In this document: piece after piece, positions 60,541-64,000 of the stretch
How positions within the stretch are numbered: the stretch's first letter is position 1
How the letters are laid out: each line of letters begins with the position of its first letter
Source of the DNA: Synechococcus sp. A18-25c
GTDB lineage: Bacteria > Cyanobacteriota > Cyanobacteriia > PCC-6307 > Cyanobiaceae
Reading direction: 5' to 3'
Length of the DNA stretch: 64,000 nt
Assembly: GCF_014280035.1 (NCBI RefSeq)
Contig: NZ_CP047957.1
Location: forward strand, 992,001-1,056,000
The notes under the pieces: model-generated
The model's database searches: none
What the model was told of the DNA's origin: nothing
The model's input: the letters and a program-made list of their open reading frames with translations, nothing else
Translations under genes and position numbers: made by a program

Positions 60541-62658
60541 TCAGGCCGTGGCTTGAGCCAGGCCGGTGTGACGAATGAGGGCTTCACTGGTGGCGTCGCG
60601 TCCGCGGAATTGGCGGTACACCTCGGCGGGTTTGAGACTGCCGCCCAGGCTGAGGATCGTGTTGCGGAACCGTTCGCCTGTGGCGGCGATTGCATCGTCT
60701 TGTTCAAGACCCACCTCTTCGAAGGCGGCGAAAGCATCGGCGCTGAGCACTTCCGCCCACTTGTAGGAGTAATAGCCAGCGGCATATCCCCCGGCAAAGA
60801 TGTGGCCAAAGGCGCAGAGGAAATGATCCTCAGCAACCGGAGCCAGCACTGTGGTGGAGTCGGCGATCTGACGACGGAAGCCATCTGGGCTCAAGCCAAG
60901 ATCGGGACTCCACTGACTGTGAAGTCGCAGGTCAGTCAGGGCGAAGTGCACTTGCCGCAGGGTGCCATTCCCTTGCATGAAAGTGCGGCTACTGCAGAGT
61001 TTGCGGTAATCCGCTTCGGGGAGTGGTTCATCGGTCTGCCAGTGGCGCGCCATGCCCATGAGGGTGCTGCGGTCAAGGCACCAGTTCTCCATGAACTGGC
61101 TGGGAAGCTCCACCGCATCCCATTCGACGTTGTTGATGCCTGCGGCCTGGGGATGGTCGACGGTGGTGAGCATGTGTTGGAGCCCATGACCGAATTCATG
61201 GAAGAGGGTTTCCACTTCTTCGAAGCTCATCAGGCTGGGGGTGTCGCCAGCTGGGGGCGTCTGATTGCAAATCAGGTAAGCGACCGGAAGGACGGGCGCG
61301 CCGTTGCGGTCACGGCTGCGACTGAGGCATTCATTCATCCAGGCCCCGCCACGTTTGCTGGCGGGACGGCTGAAGGGGTCGAGGTAAAACGCGGCGAGGG
61401 GCGCATTGTCCCGATCCAACACCCGGAAAAAGCGCACGTCTTCATGCCAGACGGGGGCTTCACCATCGGCGGCCTCGATGCGAATCCCGAACAGGCGTTC
61501 GCACAGTCCAAACAGACCGTCGAGCACGCGGGGAAGCGGAAACCAGGGCCGGAGGGCCTCCTGATCGAGGTCGAAGCGCTCCCGCCGCAGCTGTTCGGCC
61601 CAGTGGCTGACATCCCAAGGAGCGAGGTCGTCCGCTTCGGCAGCGCCTCGGTTGGCAGCACAGGCTCGCAACTCGGTGAGTTCTTTCTGAGCGACTGGCA
61701 TCGCTGAGCTGCGCAGCTCCTCCAGCAGTGTTTCCACGGCTGGAACGTCGTCAGCCATCTTCGAGGCCAAGCTCAGTTCAGCCCAGTTGCTGTAACCAAG
61801 ACGCACAGCCTGCTCGCGTCGCAGTTGCAGGATCTCCTCGATGAGGGGAGCGTTGTCGAGATCGCCGGTGCTGGCTCGACTCACATGGGCTTTGTAGAGC
61901 GTTTCGCGCAGTTCACGGTCCTGCGCGTGGGTGATTACCGGCAAGTATCGGGGCATGTCCAGACCCAGACGCCAGGGGCCATGCGCCGCGGAGGAGGCGG
62001 ATCCATCGGCCGCGGTGTCGCCGGCTTCAGCCGCGGCTGCCGCCAGGATGTCGAGGGCGCGCTCGGGGACGCCACGCAGCTGATCGCGCTCGTGAATCAC
62101 CAGGTTCCACTTCTGCGTTGCATCCAGCACGTGATTGCTGAAGTTGGTGGAGAGAGCGGCGAGCCGCTCGCTGGTGCGGTTGAAGGCTGCTTGCTCCTCA
62201 CCCTCAAGACCAACGCCTCGATGCTGCATGGAGAGCAGTTCCGCATCCAGGATGCGCTTCTGTGTGGCATCCAGCGGTTGGGCGGGATCCGAGAGCAGGC
62301 GACTGAGGGCTTTGTGAATGATCTGGCTTTGACCTACGCGGTTGCTGAAACGAACCACTTCCGGTTGCTGGCGCGCATGGGCTTCGCGCAATTCCGGGGT
62401 GTTGCGCACGGAGGTGAGATGACTGACGACACCCCAGCTCCAGTTCAGCCGCTCGCCCAAGGTGTGCAGAGGCGACATCAAGGCGTCCCAGGTCAGCGGC
62501 GCCGGGTCGTTCAGGCGCTGTTCGAGGGTTGACTCCAGCGACTCCAGTTCCTCACTGAGTGTGGACAGGAGCGTTGGGATCTCTCGGTCGACCTGGTCCG
62601 CATCGATGGCGTCGAAGCGGGGTAGGCCTTCGCCCCGCAGCAGTTCCGAGGTGCTCAT
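60541..62658 (-). CDS. prlC: Oligopeptidase A, M3 family
   Basis: A 705-residue zinc peptidase of the thimet type that degrades peptides of 5-20 residues in the cytosol. The active site is FEEVETLFHEFGHGLQHML (HExxH); the third zinc ligand is likely Glu in GINNVEWDAVELPSQ. Helical N-terminal half as usual. It starts 5 bases after the ndhD stop. Confidence 0.95.
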   Translation of the reverse strand: MSTSELLRGEGLPRFDAIDADQVDREIPTLLSTLSEELESLESTLEQRLNDPAPLTWDALMSPLHTLGERLNWSWGVVSHLTSVRNTPELREAHARQQPEVVRFSNRVGQSQIIHKALSRLLSDPAQPLDATQKRILDAELLSMQHRGVGLEGEEQAAFNRTSERLAALSTNFSNHVLDATQKWNLVIHERDQLRGVPERALDILAAAAAEAGDTAADGSASSAAHGPWRLGLDMPRYLPVITHAQDRELRETLYKAHVSRASTGDLDNAPLIEEILQLRREQAVRLGYSNWAELSLASKMADDVPAVETLLEELRSSAMPVAQKELTELRACAANRGAAEADDLAPWDVSHWAEQLRRERFDLDQEALRPWFPLPRVLDGLFGLCERLFGIRIEAADGEAPVWHEDVRFFRVLDRDNAPLAAFYLDPFSRPASKRGGAWMNECLSRSRDRNGAPVLPVAYLICNQTPPAGDTPSLMSFEEVETLFHEFGHGLQHMLTTVDHPQAAGINNVEWDAVELPSQFMENWCLDRSTLMGMARHWQTDEPLPEADYRKLCSSRTFMQGNGTLRQVHFALTDLRLHSQWSPDLGLSPDGFRRQIADSTTVLAPVAEDHFLCAFGHIFAGGYAAGYYSYKWAEVLSADAFAAFEEVGLEQDDAIAATGERFRNTILSLGGSLKPAEVYRQFRGRDATSEALIRHTGLAQATA

Positions 62659-62663
62659 GGTGT

Positions 62664-64000
62664 TCAGCCGAGGGGAAGAAGGGCACGCACAGCCACAACC
62701 GTGTGGCTGGCCAGATCCGATGCGAGGGCATCGGTTGAGGCTTCATAAAGGTCCATGGCCACCCGGGGCCAGATGCCAATCACCAGGGTGGGGACGAGAA
62801 GGGTCAGACCGATGACCAATTCACGGGGGCGCATGTCCTTCACGAAGGCAAGCGCCGGAATCCTGGGACCGAAAAACACGCGACGGCTCATTGAGAGCAG
62901 ATAGATCGGTGTGAGCACGAGGCCAATCGCCGCGAGAACGATGGTGGTCACCCTGAAGAAGGTGGTGAAGCTTTCCTGACTAGTGACACCAAGGAACACG
63001 GTGATCTCGCTGATGAAGCCACTCATGCCGGGCAGTGCCAGCGAGGCCAGAGAGCTCGCAAGGAAGAAGGCAAAAGTGATCGGGAGGGCTTTGGCTAAGC
63101 CGCCCATGTTGGGGATCGACAGGGTTTTGGTGCGTTCGTAGAACACGCCTGTGGTGAAGAACATCGCGGCTGCGATCAGACCGTGACTGACCATTTGGAG
63201 CATGGCGCCGCTAAGACCGAGCGCATCCACGGCTCCGATCCCCAGAAGCACGAAGCCCATGTGGCTGACAGAGCTACAAGCGATTCGGCGCTTGACGTTG
63301 TCTTGAGCGAAGGCATTCAGGGCGCCGTAGACGATGTTCACGATGCCCAGGATGATCAGAGCCGGTGCCAAGACCATGTGTGCTTCGGGCAGCATCTGCA
63401 CGTTGAAGCGGAGCAGCGCGTAGCCGCCCATCTTCAACAGCACACCCGCGAGCAACATCGACACGGGCGCATTGGCTTCACCATGGGCATCGGGCAGCCA
63501 GGTGTGAAGCGGGAACATCGGCAGCTTCACGCCAAAGCCCACGAGGAAGCCCAGGTAACACAGCAAACCGAACGTTCCGCCTGGTGACCGCTGGGCCAGT
63601 TCCGTCAGGTTCAGGGTGAAACTGTCGCCTGAGAGGGCCAATGCCAGGCCACTGATCAAGATCAGTAGAGAAGCCAGGGCGGTGTAGAGAATGAATTTGG
63701 TCGCTGCGTACTGGCGGTTTTTGCCTCCCCAAATAGCAATGAGCAGATACACCGGCACCAGCTCAAGTTCCCAGGCCAGGAAGAAGAGCAGAAAATCCTG
63801 AGAGAGGAACACCAGACCCTGGGCTGATGCTTGCACCAGCAGTAGGCCGAAATACAGCCTTGATTTGCGCTCGATGTTCCAGCTGGCGGCCACGGAGAGC
63901 AGTGTCACCAGTCCACTGAGAACAACGAGAGGGGCGGACAGCCCATCGGCTCCCAACGACCACTCCAGACCGATAGCAGGCAGCCAGCTGACCCGTTCCA
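62664..64000 (-). CDS. ndhD: NDH-1 subunit 4 (NdhD/NuoM), 5' end cut by window edge
   Basis: Proton-pumping antiporter-like subunit of NDH-1, 444 visible codons. The N-terminal part, including the first helix, is beyond base 64000; the first visible residues are [20 protein letters not shown]. Conserved elements are [20 protein letters not shown] (Glu), [20 protein letters not shown] and [19 protein letters not shown]. The copy type (respiratory D1/D2 or CO2-uptake D3/D4) is not decided here. Confidence 0.95.
   Translation of the reverse strand, partial: ERVSWLPAIGLEWSLGADGLSAPLVVLSGLVTLLSVAASWNIERKSRLYFGLLLVQASAQGLVFLSQDFLLFFLAWELELVPVYLLIAIWGGKNRQYAATKFILYTALASLLILISGLALALSGDSFTLNLTELAQRSPGGTFGLLCYLGFLVGFGVKLPMFPLHTWLPDAHGEANAPVSMLLAGVLLKMGGYALLRFNVQMLPEAHMVLAPALIILGIVNIVYGALNAFAQDNVKRRIACSSVSHMGFVLLGIGAVDALGLSGAMLQMVSHGLIAAAMFFTTGVFYERTKTLSIPNMGGLAKALPITFAFFLASSLASLALPGMSGFISEITVFLGVTSQESFTTFFRVTTIVLAAIGLVLTPIYLLSMSRRVFFGPRIPALAFVKDMRPRELVIGLTLLVPTLVIGIWPRVAMDLYEASTDALASDLASHTVVAVRALLPLG

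Noticed and set aside
60553-61707. 384-residue open frame antisense to prlC
   Set aside because: Opposite-strand shadow of a certain peptidase gene, no recognisable motif.

Overview
The window looks like a chromosomal segment of a marine picocyanobacterium of the Synechococcus (Cyanobium-related) lineage. The signs are photosynthetic-membrane genes (ndhL, ndhD, plastocyanin, cytochrome c6, a BicA-type bicarbonate transporter, Ycf51), a cyanobacterial AbrB regulator, a group 2 sigma factor, DUF3104 and Nif11 small proteins, tight gene packing, frequent GTG/TTG starts and fairly high GC. There is no rRNA, CRISPR array, insertion sequence or prophage. One tRNA gene, Leu(UAA), is present. The identification is made from memory of protein families, without database searches.

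Layout. 1-4125 (minus): an operon of two related four-helix membrane proteins (DUF2231) and a terminal oxidase ctaC-ctaD-ctaE. Its subunit II has lost nearly all CuA ligands, and its subunit I carries the YSHPxV signature of A2-type oxidases, so it is probably a quinol-type alternative respiratory terminal oxidase. 4249-7131: a divergent pair, a Ca2+/Na+ exchanger and bicA. 7134-8225: pyrC with a TTG start fixed by a strong ribosome binding site. 8278-17487: an unusual run of sugar and reactive-metabolite enzymes (cupin, SMP-30 lactonase, RidA, Nif11, GlcG-like, SDR dehydrogenase, glyoxalase-like, DoxX, GMC oxidoreductase, GH63 glycosidase). It reads as a candidate pathway that frees and oxidises a sugar or compatible solute. 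17567-24753: tRNA-Leu, ndhL-DUF3007-trpA, cyAbrB, small electron carriers, a Nif11-cupin fusion, a PsiE-like membrane protein, a sigma factor and a small metallopeptidase.

24754-29140 is an accessory, AT-richer island: a pentapeptide-repeat protein, an L,D-transpeptidase lipoprotein, a cPLA2/patatin-like hydrolase and a frameshifted, truncated second copy of that hydrolase. 29199-35653 holds hisIE, a secreted S9 peptidase, a QueD-like protein and clpB. 35796-39904 is a patch of very small proteins, several under 60 residues (two of them, at 37796-37948 and 38882-39049, look convincing). 39901-42845 holds cytochrome c6, plastocyanin with a clear terminator, an epimerase and hemE. 42944-48891 holds glgB and export/hydrolase genes on the minus strand, then a very long TamB-like gene and a plus-strand run: ROK glucokinase, proA, folB, a lipase, a DUF6629 protein, a membrane protein and an anchored alpha/beta hydrolase. 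The window ends with a hypothetical gene, an M3 oligopeptidase and the 3' part of ndhD.

The two ends are cut: ctaE lacks its 3' end and ndhD its 5' end. The most interesting candidates for undescribed biology are the DUF2231 pair joined to the CuA-less oxidase, the sugar-oxidation cluster beside a GH63 glycosidase, the Nif11-cupin fusion and other Nif11 proteins without peptide-natural-product cores, and the decaying duplicate of the cPLA2-like gene.
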